Positions 9,601-17,001 of a stretch of 64,000 nucleotides of DNA are shown piece by piece. Within the stretch, counting starts at the first letter, position 1. The number at the start of each line of letters is the position of its first letter. The DNA is from Paenibacillus sp. 1001270B_150601_E10 (GTDB lineage: Bacteria; Bacillota; Bacilli; Paenibacillales; Paenibacillaceae). The stretch spans positions 393,509 through 457,508 of the forward strand of contig NZ_JADMOL010000002.1 in NCBI RefSeq assembly GCF_015558675.1, read 5' to 3'. Position numbers and translations under genes: made by a program. The notes under the pieces are model-generated. The model did not search any database and had not been told where the DNA came from. It worked only from the letters and a program-made list of their open reading frames with translations.

Positions 9601-11090
9601 AGGATACAAGAGTAACCTATCCAACTCTTGGGAATCTAGCAATCAGAAGACAGATGAGGCTGGAACTGCTTGCAGAAGAGCTTCGTGTATTATATGTTGC
9701 CTTAACAAGACCGAAAGAGAGAATGATCCTGATCGGGACCGTATCGGATGCGGAGAAGGCCATCCAGCGCTTTGGAGAAGCACTGGATATCGAATCCTTG
9801 CTGCTGCCAGACTATCTCGTTGCACGGGCAAGATCCTATTTGGACTGGATTGGGCCTGCAGTTATTCGACTAGCTGCTGCTTCAGAGTGGCGAAAGCTTG
9901 CTGGACTGCCGAATCGAAACGGAGCATGCCTGATGGATGATCCTTCAGAGTGGAAGCTGACTCTCTTGCCAGCATCCATTATCGGCTCTATTCATGATCT
10001 GCCTGAGCATTCCCCGGCTGAGGATGATACAGATAGAGCAGAACGGCTCGAGCGGCTTGTTCGCGTGGAGGCGCTGGAAGAGGAGGGGGTAGCGTCCAGT
10101 CTTTATTGGAACGTTATTGACGAGCGGTTATCCTGGCGCAATCCATATCGTATCGCAGAGCTACTGCCCGCCAAGACTACTGTGACGGAAATGAAGAGAT
10201 TGTTTGCAAGCGATGACCTTTCCAGCTCGAATTGGGTTGAAGCCCCTCCTATAGAAGCGCACTCCATGGAGCATGATGCGTCTGAGGCCGCGAGATTATT
10301 AGAGGATCAAGCCAAGTTTAATGCTGATTCAACAGGATCATTTACGCCTGAAGTTCCTTCTTATGAGGAGCAGCATGCCGAGACGGGCCAAGCAGCTTCT
10401 TGCGAATCTCCGTCTTCCGCACCAAAGCATGATGAGAAGCAGGATTTTACACTCCGTCTGAGAAGACCTCGCTTTATGGAAAGGCAAAAGCTTACTCCTG
10501 CTGAGCGAGGAACGGCTTACCATTTGCTTATGCAGCATTTGCCACTCCAGCAAGGTCTGACCATAGACACGATTAAGGACACCTTGGCACGGATGGTTGG
10601 CAAGGAAATCATGACAGAAGCTCAAGCGCAAGCCATCGATGCTGCTTCTGTGCACGCCTTCTTCGAGGACACGATAGGAAAGCAGCTTATAGAGGCTGCT
10701 TGGGCCAAGCGTGAGCTGCCATTCAGCTTTGGGCTTACTGCAGCGGAGGCATATGCCATTGAGCTGCAGCAGGATACTGACACTGGCGAGAAGCTTCGCT
10801 TTGTAGCGACACCGACCTTTGCAGCAAAGGATGAATCGGGACTGCTTGATCAGGAGACGGTGCTCGTGCAGGGGGTTATCGACTGTTTGTTTGAATGGGA
10901 TGGCAAGCTTATACTGCTCGATTATAAAACAGACACAGTTCTCGCTCACCGAGGCGGTACGAAGGCGCTTGTTGACCATTATCGATTCCAGCTTGATCTG
11001 TACAGCCGGGCGATAGAAAAGATTTGGGGACGCCCTGTCGATCAAAAGGTGCTCTATTTCTATGAGGCTCGACAGTCCTTTGTTCTGTGA
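6651..11090 (+). CDS. addA: ATP-dependent helicase/nuclease subunit A (AddA)
   Basis: 1479 residues, UvrD/Rep superfamily helicase plus nuclease. Walker A AAAGSGKT is at about 93-100, motif II LLDEYQDTN near 470, QSIYRFR near 505, motif VI VLYVALTRPKERM near 1013, and the C-terminal PD-(D/E)XK core LLDYKTD near 1422. A strong GGAGGAG site precedes the ATG. It is about 250 residues longer than the roughly 1230 usual for AddA. Extra length lies in an acidic N-terminal extension (about 60 residues before the Q-motif region) and low-complexity inserts near 606-643, 783-830 and 1113-1266. Operon with addB. Confidence 0.95.
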   Translation: MEKSSKDKAYEQLDLDLDQWMDRSDRSDEKVNEPAFSDAHPAAFEGLIDEQADGRAALFVKPTKLPPKPADSRWTDEQWQAIVDGERNILVAAAAGSGKTAVLVERIIRKISNVLEPVHVDELLVATFTKAAAAEMRERIRLALEKELSLAPDSEHLARQLALLNRASITTLHSFCLEVIQRYFQTIELDPSFRVANETETEVLRQDVLAELFEEKYAAEEELFHRLVDWFSGERNDDAAFRLIQRLYDFSRSHPWPKEWLSEMAGAFEAHSVEQLSNTPWAQSIMQDAKLTIHAVVQLLRQASRLTTVPGGPEPYRETLQSELQAAIQLQDKAESLVWHEMSPHLEGLTFGRLPACRGDQYEKSLQEEVKGLRDQAKARFNKLRDELFSRAPEQFLQELHRMAPLMGELVGLVVEFGTRYEKAKREKGLLDFSDLEHYCLRILRTPDSSPEEIRPSEAALQYQLQFKEILLDEYQDTNMVQEAIVALISRQPIGNRFMVGDVKQSIYRFRLAEPGLFLQKYEAYQSDRHAQADGTRIDLARNFRSRRQIVDAVNMLFRQLMNKQVTELDYDQAAELQFGASYFPELPETEDSKGRLAAELILIEKGQGGSVYDLDGETASEDDSENESIEDSSSNDLLNAAEMETARLEARAIAARIRQMLGDEGGKPYQVFDGKGGHRAATYKDMVILLRATQAWAPLMVEELRLEGIPAYAEFSTGYFQATEVEVMISLLRVIDNPFQDIPLAGVLRSPIIGISAEELAQVRLFGPRLPFYEALRRACEDPAAQPTTSLDLLTTNPILDAGVGDHTLSSSSGPKIEEGARDQNGPSLSQETILRLKHFLERLERWRDEARQGSLSELIWSIYRETGYYEWIGGVAGGHQRQANLRALYDRACQYESSSVQGLYRFLRFVDRMKETGGDLGTARALGEQEDVVRIMTIHKSKGLEFPVVFVAGLAKLFNQQDIHAPFLMHKQLGFGPRYVDEDTRVTYPTLGNLAIRRQMRLELLAEELRVLYVALTRPKERMILIGTVSDAEKAIQRFGEALDIESLLLPDYLVARARSYLDWIGPAVIRLAAASEWRKLAGLPNRNGACLMDDPSEWKLTLLPASIIGSIHDLPEHSPAEDDTDRAERLERLVRVEALEEEGVASSLYWNVIDERLSWRNPYRIAELLPAKTTVTEMKRLFASDDLSSSNWVEAPPIEAHSMEHDASEAARLLEDQAKFNADSTGSFTPEVPSYEEQHAETGQAASCESPSSAPKHDEKQDFTLRLRRPRFMERQKLTPAERGTAYHLLMQHLPLQQGLTIDTIKDTLARMVGKEIMTEAQAQAIDAASVHAFFEDTIGKQLIEAAWAKRELPFSFGLTAAEAYAIELQQDTDTGEKLRFVATPTFAAKDESGLLDQETVLVQGVIDCLFEWDGKLILLDYKTDTVLAHRGGTKALVDHYRFQLDLYSRAIEKIWGRPVDQKVLYFYEARQSFVL

Positions 11091-11195
11091 GGACGTTTCC
11101 GTGCGCGACGTCGATGGATTATTAGCTTATACTGAACACTGGTATGGCAAGTGATCTATTCACAATCAAAAACGAGAGTTCTTGTTGTTTATGCA

Positions 11196-11269
11196 GATCA
11201 GCATGTGCTATTTCCATGCCACCCTTGTTTATGGCAGGCTAGGGAAGAGCAGTGCTGGTCTTTTTTTTT
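11196..11269 (+). terminator. Terminator of addBA
   Basis: GATCAGCA (11196-11203) pairs with TGCTGGTC (11253-11260, one G-U), continued inward by TGTGCT/AGCAG and a TGCC/GGCA hairpin, and followed by nine T. It is strong and about 105 bp past the addA stop. Confidence 0.8.
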
Positions 11270-11336
11270 GTTATATAACAGTTGATCATATCATGATTAG
11301 TTTGTGAGGAATATCACAGTAACAGTTTCAGGCGAC

Positions 11337-11345
11337 TGTTATAAT
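11337..11345 (+). promoter_or_regulatory. Extended -10 promoter for the structured RNA
   Basis: TGTTATAAT (11337-11345) is an extended -10 with perfect TATAAT. No convincing -35 is present, as expected when the TGn extension compensates. Predicted transcription start is about 11352. Confidence 0.55.
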
Positions 11346-11351
11346 ACAGAT

Positions 11352-11488
11352 GCCGACATCTTATGGATGGCACCTCGATGATCGTATTGATTCTACAAAT
11401 AGATCTTCAACAGAAGCTTGTAGAATCAATACGCTCACAGCGCAATAGTCGCTGCCTGTGAATAACAGGAACGAGGTGTCTTTTTTTT
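11352..11488 (+). ncRNA. Unassigned small RNA or leader: four-way junction ending in a U-tract
   Basis: A closing stem of 9 bp (11369-11377 with 11472-11480, one G-U) encloses three hairpins. P2 has 16 perfect pairs (11383-11398 / 11418-11433), topped by CTTC-AACA-GAAG. P3 is CAGCG/CGCTG (11438-11442 / 11450-11454). P4 is CCTGT/ACAGG (11455-11459 / 11465-11469). P3 and P4 are directly adjacent and could stack. The 3' strand of the closing stem runs straight into eight T (11481-11488), so folding of the junction would itself form the termination signal. It could be a free RNA of about 137 nt or an attenuating leader of the coat-like gene at 11555. I do not recognise a known class. Confidence 0.6.
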
Positions 11489-11554
11489 GTCACCGTTTGG
11501 CTCTAGGCGAATATCATGTACCAAAATGAGTTCGCTTGCGATGAGGAGGCCAAC

Positions 11555-12085
11555 ATGGATCGTGTAAGTAACATGAATCAATCGTCGGTTACTGCAGCAG
11601 GCCAAGTTCAAGAGCCCGTTACGCTGCCAGCAGATGTTCCAGCGGGCAAGGGCAAAGGTGCTGTTCAAGGAGACCAAAGCAATCCGTCTATTCCGCATGT
11701 TGATGCTATGCATCACCTGTGCAAACATCATATGCACCATTACGTTCAGCTTCATACATCAGACAATCAGATGTATTCAGGTATCATTACGTATGTAGAT
11801 GATCAATACGTTCATCTGTCTCAGCCTGTACCCGTTCCGTCTTATGGTTATCCGGATCCTTATGCCGCTTCATTTGGCGGTATGTGGGCGGAATACCCTG
11901 ATCCAAGGGCATATGCACCTTATGGCGGTTCGTATCCAAGGCCTCGTCCAAGGCCGCCTTATTATGGATATGGAGGCTACGGATATCCGGGATATGGTTA
12001 TGGGTATCCAAGCTACGGGTATGGATATAACCCCATTATCCTTCCCTTAGCCACGCTTGTCGCATTGTCACTGATCCCTTGGTGA
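11555..12085 (+). CDS. Tyr/Gly-rich spore-coat-like protein with an Sm-like segment
   Basis: 176 residues from ATG 11555, chosen for the GAGGAGG site five bases upstream; a longer frame from 11516 has no such site. Three parts are visible. First is a polar N-terminus. Second is a His-rich segment (HHLCKHHMHHYVQLHT) leading into SGIITYVDDQYVHL, whose spacing resembles the G-x-I-x-x-V-D strand pattern of Sm-like barrels. Third is a Pro/Gly/Tyr-rich repeat region (YGYGGYGYPGYGYGYP) and a hydrophobic tail. Composition suggests a spore outer-layer protein; this is inferred from style, not a recognised family. It lies directly behind the structured RNA. Confidence 0.6.
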   Translation: MDRVSNMNQSSVTAAGQVQEPVTLPADVPAGKGKGAVQGDQSNPSIPHVDAMHHLCKHHMHHYVQLHTSDNQMYSGIITYVDDQYVHLSQPVPVPSYGYPDPYAASFGGMWAEYPDPRAYAPYGGSYPRPRPRPPYYGYGGYGYPGYGYGYPSYGYGYNPIILPLATLVALSLIPW

Positions 12086-12109
12086 TTTTGCTGAGTAAAA
12101 CTAGATATC

Positions 12110-12143
12110 AAAAAAAGCGAGTGATGATCATCACTCGCTTTTT
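12110..12143. terminator. Bidirectional terminator between convergent genes
   Basis: AAAAAAGCGAGTGAT pairs with ATCACTCGCTTTTT. A-run and T-run flank the palindrome, so it can serve both the coat-like gene (plus) and the hydrolase gene (minus). Confidence 0.85.
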
Positions 12144-12168
12144 ATATTTCGATGCGGATCTAACAGAG

Positions 12169-12906
12169 TTAGGATTTGAAGGCACTAAGCCAATCGACGA
12201 TTGCTTTCGCTGTTTCATCCCACTGCTCGGCAGAGGAAATGGAAGCAGGGGCGTCGCCCTTTTGAAATCCATAATCGCCAAACTGTGCGTGATTGCCTCC
12301 CTCAATAATATGCTCCATTGCGGTGGAAGGAAGCAGGCTCCAGTTTTTCTCATAATTCGAACGGTTCAGTACCTGATCCTTGGAGCCAAATAAAGATAAC
12401 GCCTGAAGGTTGGATCCGGACAGATCGTCATTCGCATAAGCGGCGAGCAATACAAGGCCGTCAACCTGATCAGGATGCTTGCTCGCATAGGATGCTGCCA
12501 TCGCCCCTCCGAGGGAGTGACCTCCAATGAGATTAAGGGGCGCATAAGGAATTTCGGACAAGATGCTTTGGGCCTTGTTTACGCCTAAGATTGCAAGGTT
12601 CAGTGGCATTTTTACAATATAGGTGTTCACTTGCATTTCTGCTAGACGCTTGGCAAGAGGGGCATAGCTTTCGGGTTCTACGAGCGCTCCAGGGTAAAAG
12701 ATAAGATTCGCTTTTGGCGTCTTCGCAGCCTCAAAAGCAACATAGGCTGATTTATTCGTGACCGTGATGGTAGAGGTATTGCTGAGTGCGTCAATCGCTT
12801 CAGATTCTGCGTGATAGGGGTATAGGTAGTAATAAATGCCGACACTGCCTCCAATGAGGAGGATTAAGAGAACGATTGATAGAATCTTTCTTCTTTTGTG
12901 AATCAT
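12169..12906 (-). CDS. Membrane-anchored alpha/beta hydrolase
   Basis: 245 residues with one N-terminal hydrophobic segment (ILSIVLLILLIGGSVGIYYY) acting as signal anchor, so the catalytic domain is probably outside the membrane. The alpha/beta-hydrolase triad is visible: nucleophile in GGHSLGG (near residue 150), acid in FGSKDQV (about 195) and histidine in GGNHAQFG (about 220). An AAGGAG site lies 10 bases before ATG 12906. Substrate unknown. It is convergent with the coat-like gene and shares its terminator. Confidence 0.82.
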   Translation of the reverse strand: MIHKRRKILSIVLLILLIGGSVGIYYYLYPYHAESEAIDALSNTSTITVTNKSAYVAFEAAKTPKANLIFYPGALVEPESYAPLAKRLAEMQVNTYIVKMPLNLAILGVNKAQSILSEIPYAPLNLIGGHSLGGAMAASYASKHPDQVDGLVLLAAYANDDLSGSNLQALSLFGSKDQVLNRSNYEKNWSLLPSTAMEHIIEGGNHAQFGDYGFQKGDAPASISSAEQWDETAKAIVDWLSAFKS

Positions 12907-13062
12907 CAGTGTACGCTCCTTCTTAGCTGCAAGAATTCAATGTCTATTTCACTTTATCGTAAATGGAAGGCCAATATCAAGTTGACCGAAACCCATTGGA
13001 CGAGGCGTGTCTTTTTGGTTATGATAACAGTACGAGTAGTTAATTGATGGAGGGATCATCAC

Positions 13063-13416
13063 ATGGATTGTATTTTTTGCAAAATAGCAGAAGGGTCACT
13101 CCCTTCCAAAAAGGTTTATGAGTGCGATCAGGTCGTAGCTTTTGAAGATATCTCGCCTAAAGCGCCTGTGCACGTGCTCATCATTCCAAAGGTACATATT
13201 CCGACGATGAATGACGTCGAGGGTGAAGAGCAGTTCCAGCTTATCGCCAAAATCCATGAAGTGGCTCAGGTTATTGCGCAAAAGCTTGGCATTGCTGAGA
13301 GCGGGTATCGCCTTGTTAACAACTGTGGCAAAGACAGCGGCCAAATTGTATTCCACTTGCATTATCATCTCTTGGGTGGCGAATCGCTCGGCGATGTAGT
13401 TGGTCCAAAAGCATAA
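13063..13416 (+). CDS. HIT family protein (Hint-like nucleotide hydrolase)
   Basis: 117 residues, the usual length for the Hint branch. The N-terminal CIFCKI and the histidine triad HLHYHLLGG (H-x-H-x-H) near residue 105 are both present. Family members hydrolyse nucleoside phosphoramidates or AMP conjugates; the physiological substrate here is unknown. GGAGGG ribosome site upstream. It lies before rpsU-yqeY, a neighbourhood common in Bacillales. Confidence 0.92.
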   Translation: MDCIFCKIAEGSLPSKKVYECDQVVAFEDISPKAPVHVLIIPKVHIPTMNDVEGEEQFQLIAKIHEVAQVIAQKLGIAESGYRLVNNCGKDSGQIVFHLHYHLLGGESLGDVVGPKA

Positions 13417-13497
13417 ATGTTCATGTTTCCTTATGCATGAAAATGAAGCAATTGCACCCGTTACAATGAACAATTGTTTACAGTGAACGATGCAAGG

Positions 13498-13527
13498 TTG
13501 ACACTTGATTTCTCTTTCACATATAAT
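13498..13527 (+). promoter_or_regulatory. SigmaA promoter of rpsU-yqeY
   Basis: TTGACA (13498-13503), 18-bp spacer, TATAAT (13522-13527). Both hexamers match consensus exactly; the start of rpsU follows 66 bp later. Fits a highly expressed ribosomal gene. Confidence 0.85.
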
Positions 13528-13593
13528 GTAGTTTGATGAACCGTGTAACCGTGTTTTGTTCTTGGACGGTCTGGTCGGAGGGAGGGAAAACTG

Positions 13594-13767
13594 GTGTCTG
13601 AAACTAAAGTTCGCAAAAATGAGACAATCGATGCGGCTCTTCGTCGCTTTAAGCGCTCCATCGCAAAAGACGGAGTCTTGGCAGAGGTTAAGAAGCGTAA
13701 GCACTACGAAAAGCCAAGCGTCAAGCGCAAGAAGAAGTCCGAGGCTGCTCGTAAGAGAAAGTTTTAG
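13594..13767 (+). CDS. rpsU: 30S ribosomal protein S21
   Basis: 57 residues from a GTG start at 13594, behind GGAGGGAGGG. The product begins [19 protein letters not shown], contains [21 protein letters not shown] and ends in a Lys/Arg-rich tail ([13 protein letters not shown]). This matches S21, a small basic protein of the 30S subunit near the anti-Shine-Dalgarno region. It is followed 14 bp later by yqeY, its usual partner. Confidence 0.96.
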   Translation: MSETKVRKNETIDAALRRFKRSIAKDGVLAEVKKRKHYEKPSVKRKKKSEAARKRKF

Positions 13768-13781
13768 GAGGATAAGCACCA

Positions 13782-14225
13782 ATGGATCTTAGCCAACGAT
13801 TGAACGAAGATATGAAGCAAGCGATGAAAAGTCAAAACAAGTTCAAACTCTCCACCATCCGGATGATACGTTCGGCAGTCAAGAATGTTGAGATAGATCT
13901 TAAAAGAACTTTGAATGACGATGAAGTGCTTGATATTCTGAGTCGTGAAATCAAACAGCGGAAAGATGCCCTCCAAGAGTTCGAGAAAGCGAATCGAGTC
14001 GATCTTGCGGATAATGTTAAAGCAGAAATTGACATTTTGTCGGAATACCTTCCTGCTCAGCTTTCCGAAGAAGAGATAAAAGCTATTGTACAAGGGACCA
14101 TCCAAGAAACCGGTGCTTCTTCGAAGTCCGATATGGGTAAGGTTATGGCTGCCCTTATGCCTAAGGTCAAAGGACGTGCCGACGGCAAACTTGTCAATGC
14201 TATTGTGCAACAGTATCTGCAGTAA
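13782..14225 (+). CDS. yqeY: GatB/YqeY domain-containing protein
   Basis: 147 residues, the standard length of free-standing YqeY. It has an N-terminal helical part (LSQRLNEDMKQAMKSQNKFKLSTIRMIRSAVKN) and a C-terminal YqeY domain with YLPAQLSEEEI and MGKVMAALMPKVKGRADGK. The C-terminal domain is homologous to the tRNA-binding tail of GatB; the role of the free protein is not settled. AGGAGG site upstream, in one transcript with rpsU. Confidence 0.93.
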   Translation: MDLSQRLNEDMKQAMKSQNKFKLSTIRMIRSAVKNVEIDLKRTLNDDEVLDILSREIKQRKDALQEFEKANRVDLADNVKAEIDILSEYLPAQLSEEEIKAIVQGTIQETGASSKSDMGKVMAALMPKVKGRADGKLVNAIVQQYLQ

Positions 14226-14526
14226 ACCGAATAGCGCCAGGGAACGCTTCACAGGTCCTTTACCGGACGATAGCGTTTCTTACGAGAAAATATAAGCTTG
14301 GTTTATACCGTACATGGTATAAACTCTTATATTTTAAGAAAGCACTCCTGAATAAGGAGTGCTTTTTTCTATTTTCTGATGAAGAGGATGCAGAGAAGTT
14401 GGAAAGGATGAATAAGGAATCTTAAAAACAGATGAAACGTAGTGGCTAGTGGGCACGTATTACCCCATATAATGAAAAGAAAGAAGCGCGCTCATTGTAT
14501 AAAGAAAGATCAAAGGAGGTACGTTT
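14226..14526. other. 301-bp gap holding three successive hairpins
   Basis: After yqeY come: AACGCT...AGCGTT with an inner GTCC/GGAC (about 14242-14280); a long AT-rich hairpin AAAATATAAG / CTTATATTTT (14287-14296 / 14326-14335) with inner GTTTATACC / GGTATAAAC (14301-14309 / 14316-14324); and a classical terminator at 14341. The rest carries the AAAGGAGG site of nfeD. No gene is seen. Confidence 0.7.
14341..14368 (+). terminator. Terminator after rpsU-yqeY
   Basis: AGCACTCCT-GAATA-AGGAGTGCT, 9 perfect pairs followed by six T. Confidence 0.88.
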
Positions 14527-15912
14527 GTGAAACAACAGCATATGAGGTCCTTAAGCTCTGCTGTAATCGCTGTCTTTATGCTGTTTGCCTTGTGCTTAAC
14601 GGTATTCGCAGGAATTGTGAATCTTCCCACTGCCTCTGCGGAATCGGTAAAGGCGACAAGTCAAGGGGATATCGTGTTCATCGTTCCGCTGGAGGGAGAG
14701 GTTAATCCGACTCGTTATTCCTTTTTAAAGCGCTCTTTTGATGAAGCGATGTCCATGGGAGCTGACACGGTAATCATTGAGATGGATACGCCTGGCGGAC
14801 TTCTCAAAAGCGCGGAGGACATTGGAAAGCTGATCTCTGATAGCCCGATGAATACAGTCGTCTACATTCATGACAAAGCGGCTTCGGCAGGAAGCTATAT
14901 CGCGCTGTCGGCGGATCAGATTGCCATGTCGCCAGGCGCTGCCATTGGCTCTGCTGCCATCGTTGATGTGAATCATAAGCTGATCGAGGATCCCAAGACC
15001 AATGCGTTCTGGATCAGCCTAATGACAGGCGCTGCTGAGAAAAACGGCAGGGATGGAGAAATTGCTCGCGCTATGGTCGATGTCAACGCTGAGATTGAGC
15101 TCAAGAAGTTGAATAAAGTAAAGCCTGCTGGTGAAGTGTTGTCTCTGAATACCAATGAAGCGATTCAGGCAGGCTACGCAGAATATGAGGCTTCTTCCAT
15201 GAGTGATTTACTCAATAAGCTGAATTTGAGTGAAGCGCTCAGCACCAAGATGGAAATGAAGACGACAGAGAAGATTGCTGAATTTATTAATCAGCCAGTC
15301 GTGCAGACCATTCTTCTGTTCTTAGGAATTGCGGGTATTGCGATTGAATTAATCGTGCCAGGCTTCGGTATTCCGGGTCTGCTAGGCATGCTGGGATTCG
15401 GTCTTTATTTCTTTGGTTCTTATGTCGCTGGCCTTGCGGGGGTGGAGACCATCGTACTATTTGGCATAGGCATCGTGCTGCTCGTATTAGAACTATTCGT
15501 CCCAAGCTTTGGTATTCTAGGCCTACTTGGCTCTGCAAGCTTAATAGGCGGCGTAGTGCGGGCAGCTTATGACACATCCAACGCCTTCTTGTCCTTAGGC
15601 ATTGCTTTTGTAGCTGCCGTGATCGTTGTGGTTATCGTAGGCTACGTCTTTAAGAGCCGGGGCATATGGAATCGATTTATTCTAAAGGAGAAGCTTACGA
15701 CTGAGGAAGGCTATGTATCGAATCCAAATGATATCGAGCTGATCGGCATGGAAGGCGTAGCCTTGACGACGCTTCGTCCGGCAGGTGTTGCCCGCATTGG
15801 AGAGAAGAAGCTTGATGTTGTGACAGACGGTGCGTTTCTCCAGCAGGGAACGAAAGTGGCCGTCATCCAAGTCGAGGGTTCGCGTATCGTGGTTCGTGCG
15901 ATTGAGGAATAA
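14527..15912 (+). CDS. NfeD family membrane serine protease
   Basis: 461 residues from GTG 14527 (AAAGGAGGT upstream). An N-terminal signal segment is followed by a ClpP-like protease domain with the serine in ASAGSYIALS (about residue 120) and MDTPGG before it. Four to five membrane spans (about 255-370) and a soluble OB-fold NfeD domain at the C-terminus follow. Long-form NfeD proteins typically pair with flotillin/stomatin proteins, and the flotillin-like floA gene follows 86 bp downstream. Likely function in membrane microdomain quality control is inferred from that pairing. Confidence 0.92.
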   Translation: MKQQHMRSLSSAVIAVFMLFALCLTVFAGIVNLPTASAESVKATSQGDIVFIVPLEGEVNPTRYSFLKRSFDEAMSMGADTVIIEMDTPGGLLKSAEDIGKLISDSPMNTVVYIHDKAASAGSYIALSADQIAMSPGAAIGSAAIVDVNHKLIEDPKTNAFWISLMTGAAEKNGRDGEIARAMVDVNAEIELKKLNKVKPAGEVLSLNTNEAIQAGYAEYEASSMSDLLNKLNLSEALSTKMEMKTTEKIAEFINQPVVQTILLFLGIAGIAIELIVPGFGIPGLLGMLGFGLYFFGSYVAGLAGVETIVLFGIGIVLLVLELFVPSFGILGLLGSASLIGGVVRAAYDTSNAFLSLGIAFVAAVIVVVIVGYVFKSRGIWNRFILKEKLTTEEGYVSNPNDIELIGMEGVALTTLRPAGVARIGEKKLDVVTDGAFLQQGTKVAVIQVEGSRIVVRAIEE

Positions 15913-15998
15913 TGGTTTCTAGGGGTATACCTTTACACTCGCTTACGTAGGAGTATAAGGATAAATGATGAAATAGAATAACGGAGGTTGTGCAAAAT

Positions 15999-16991
15999 AT
16001 GGATCCAACGATTGTTTCATTCTTACTTATCGCTGCAGTCGTCATTATCGTACTGAGCGTATTCTTCAGCTTCTTCCCAGTCATGCTGTGGATTAGCGCA
16101 ATTGCTTCTGGCGTGCGCATCGGGATTATTACGCTTGTTGCGATGCGACTTCGTCGCGTTACGCCAAGCCGTATCGTAAATCCCCTGATTAAGGCGACGA
16201 AAGCAGGTCTAGGTCTTAATATTAACCAGCTTGAAAGTCACTATCTGGCTGGTGGTAATGTGGACCGTGTCGTTAATGCCTTGATTGCAGCACAGCGTGC
16301 CAACATTAATTTGGAATTTGAACGTGCTGCTGCGATCGACCTTGCAGGTCGTGATGTTCTTCAAGCGGTACAGATGAGTGTTAACCCGCGTGTCATTGAG
16401 ACGCCGATTGTTGCCGCAATGGCGAAAAACGGGATCGAGGTTAAGGTTCGTGCGCGCGTTACGGTTCGTGCGAATATTGATCGACTCGTCGGTGGTGCTG
16501 GTGAAGAGACGATTATCGCGCGTGTTGGCGAAGGTATTGTTACAACGGTTGGTAGCTCGGAGTCCCATAAGGATGTCCTGGAGAATCCAGATCTGATCTC
16601 GCGTACGGTATTGGGCAAAGGCTTGGATGCTGGTACAGCGTTCGAGATTCTGTCTATTGATATCGCGGATGTTGACGTAGGCAAGAACATTGGTGCGAAC
16701 TTGCAGACGGAACAAGCGGAAGCCGATAAGCGAATCGCGCAAGCGAAGGCGGAAGAGCGTCGTGCGATGGCGGTAGCGCAGGAGCAAGAGATGAGAGCTC
16801 GTGTTATCGAGATGAGAGCGCGAGTGGTGGAAGCGGAATCTCAAGTGCCGCTTGCTATGGCTGAAGCCTTAAAGACAGGGAATATCGGTGTGATGGATTA
16901 CATGAACTTCAAGAACATTGAAGCAGATACACATATGCGTGATTCAATTGGCGGCGACAACAAAGGCAGCAATCCAAAATCAGAAGGCTAG
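15999..16991 (+). CDS. floA: Flotillin-like protein FloA
   Basis: 330 residues from ATG 15999 with GGAGG at about 15983; an alternative GTG at 15990 lies too close to that site. An N-terminal hydrophobic hairpin is followed by the SPFH/PHB-type domain ([22 protein letters not shown] region) and an Ala/Glu-rich coiled-coil region ([20 protein letters not shown]). Homologue of Bacillus YqfA/FloA, a scaffold of functional membrane microdomains. In operon-like order with nfeD upstream and yqfC-yqfD downstream. Confidence 0.95.
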   Translation: MDPTIVSFLLIAAVVIIVLSVFFSFFPVMLWISAIASGVRIGIITLVAMRLRRVTPSRIVNPLIKATKAGLGLNINQLESHYLAGGNVDRVVNALIAAQRANINLEFERAAAIDLAGRDVLQAVQMSVNPRVIETPIVAAMAKNGIEVKVRARVTVRANIDRLVGGAGEETIIARVGEGIVTTVGSSESHKDVLENPDLISRTVLGKGLDAGTAFEILSIDIADVDVGKNIGANLQTEQAEADKRIAQAKAEERRAMAVAQEQEMRARVIEMRARVVEAESQVPLAMAEALKTGNIGVMDYMNFKNIEADTHMRDSIGGDNKGSNPKSEG

Positions 16992-17001
16992 GCGATGAGC
17001 C

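Larger units (their letters stand above)
11091..11554. other. 464-bp gap: addA terminator, unassigned structured RNA, coat-gene leader
   Basis: No protein gene is visible. It contains the long addA terminator, then an extended -10 promoter, a multi-helix RNA with its own U-tract, and finally the ribosome site of the coat-like gene. Each is listed separately. Confidence 0.7.

Noticed and set aside
10338..11045. 235-residue open frame on the minus strand
   Set aside because: Lies opposite the 3' end of addA, no ribosome site, Cys/Arg/Leu-rich composition typical of an antisense shadow.
11348..11361. Additional 5' hairpin AGATG-CCGA-CATCT as part of the small RNA
   Set aside because: Most of its 5' arm lies before the predicted transcription start, so it may not be transcribed; left out of the RNA call.
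11383..11433. Perfect 16-bp inverted repeat considered as a small mobile element or MITE
   Set aside because: No target-site duplication, only a 19-nt loop, and it fits neatly inside a larger nested RNA fold with promoter and U-tract.
12079..12393. Plus-strand frame opposite the alpha/beta hydrolase
   Set aside because: Runs through a terminator and lies opposite a gene with an intact catalytic triad.
13096..13782. 228-residue minus-strand frame across HIT and rpsU
   Set aside because: It covers two clear plus-strand genes and a consensus promoter; no family character.
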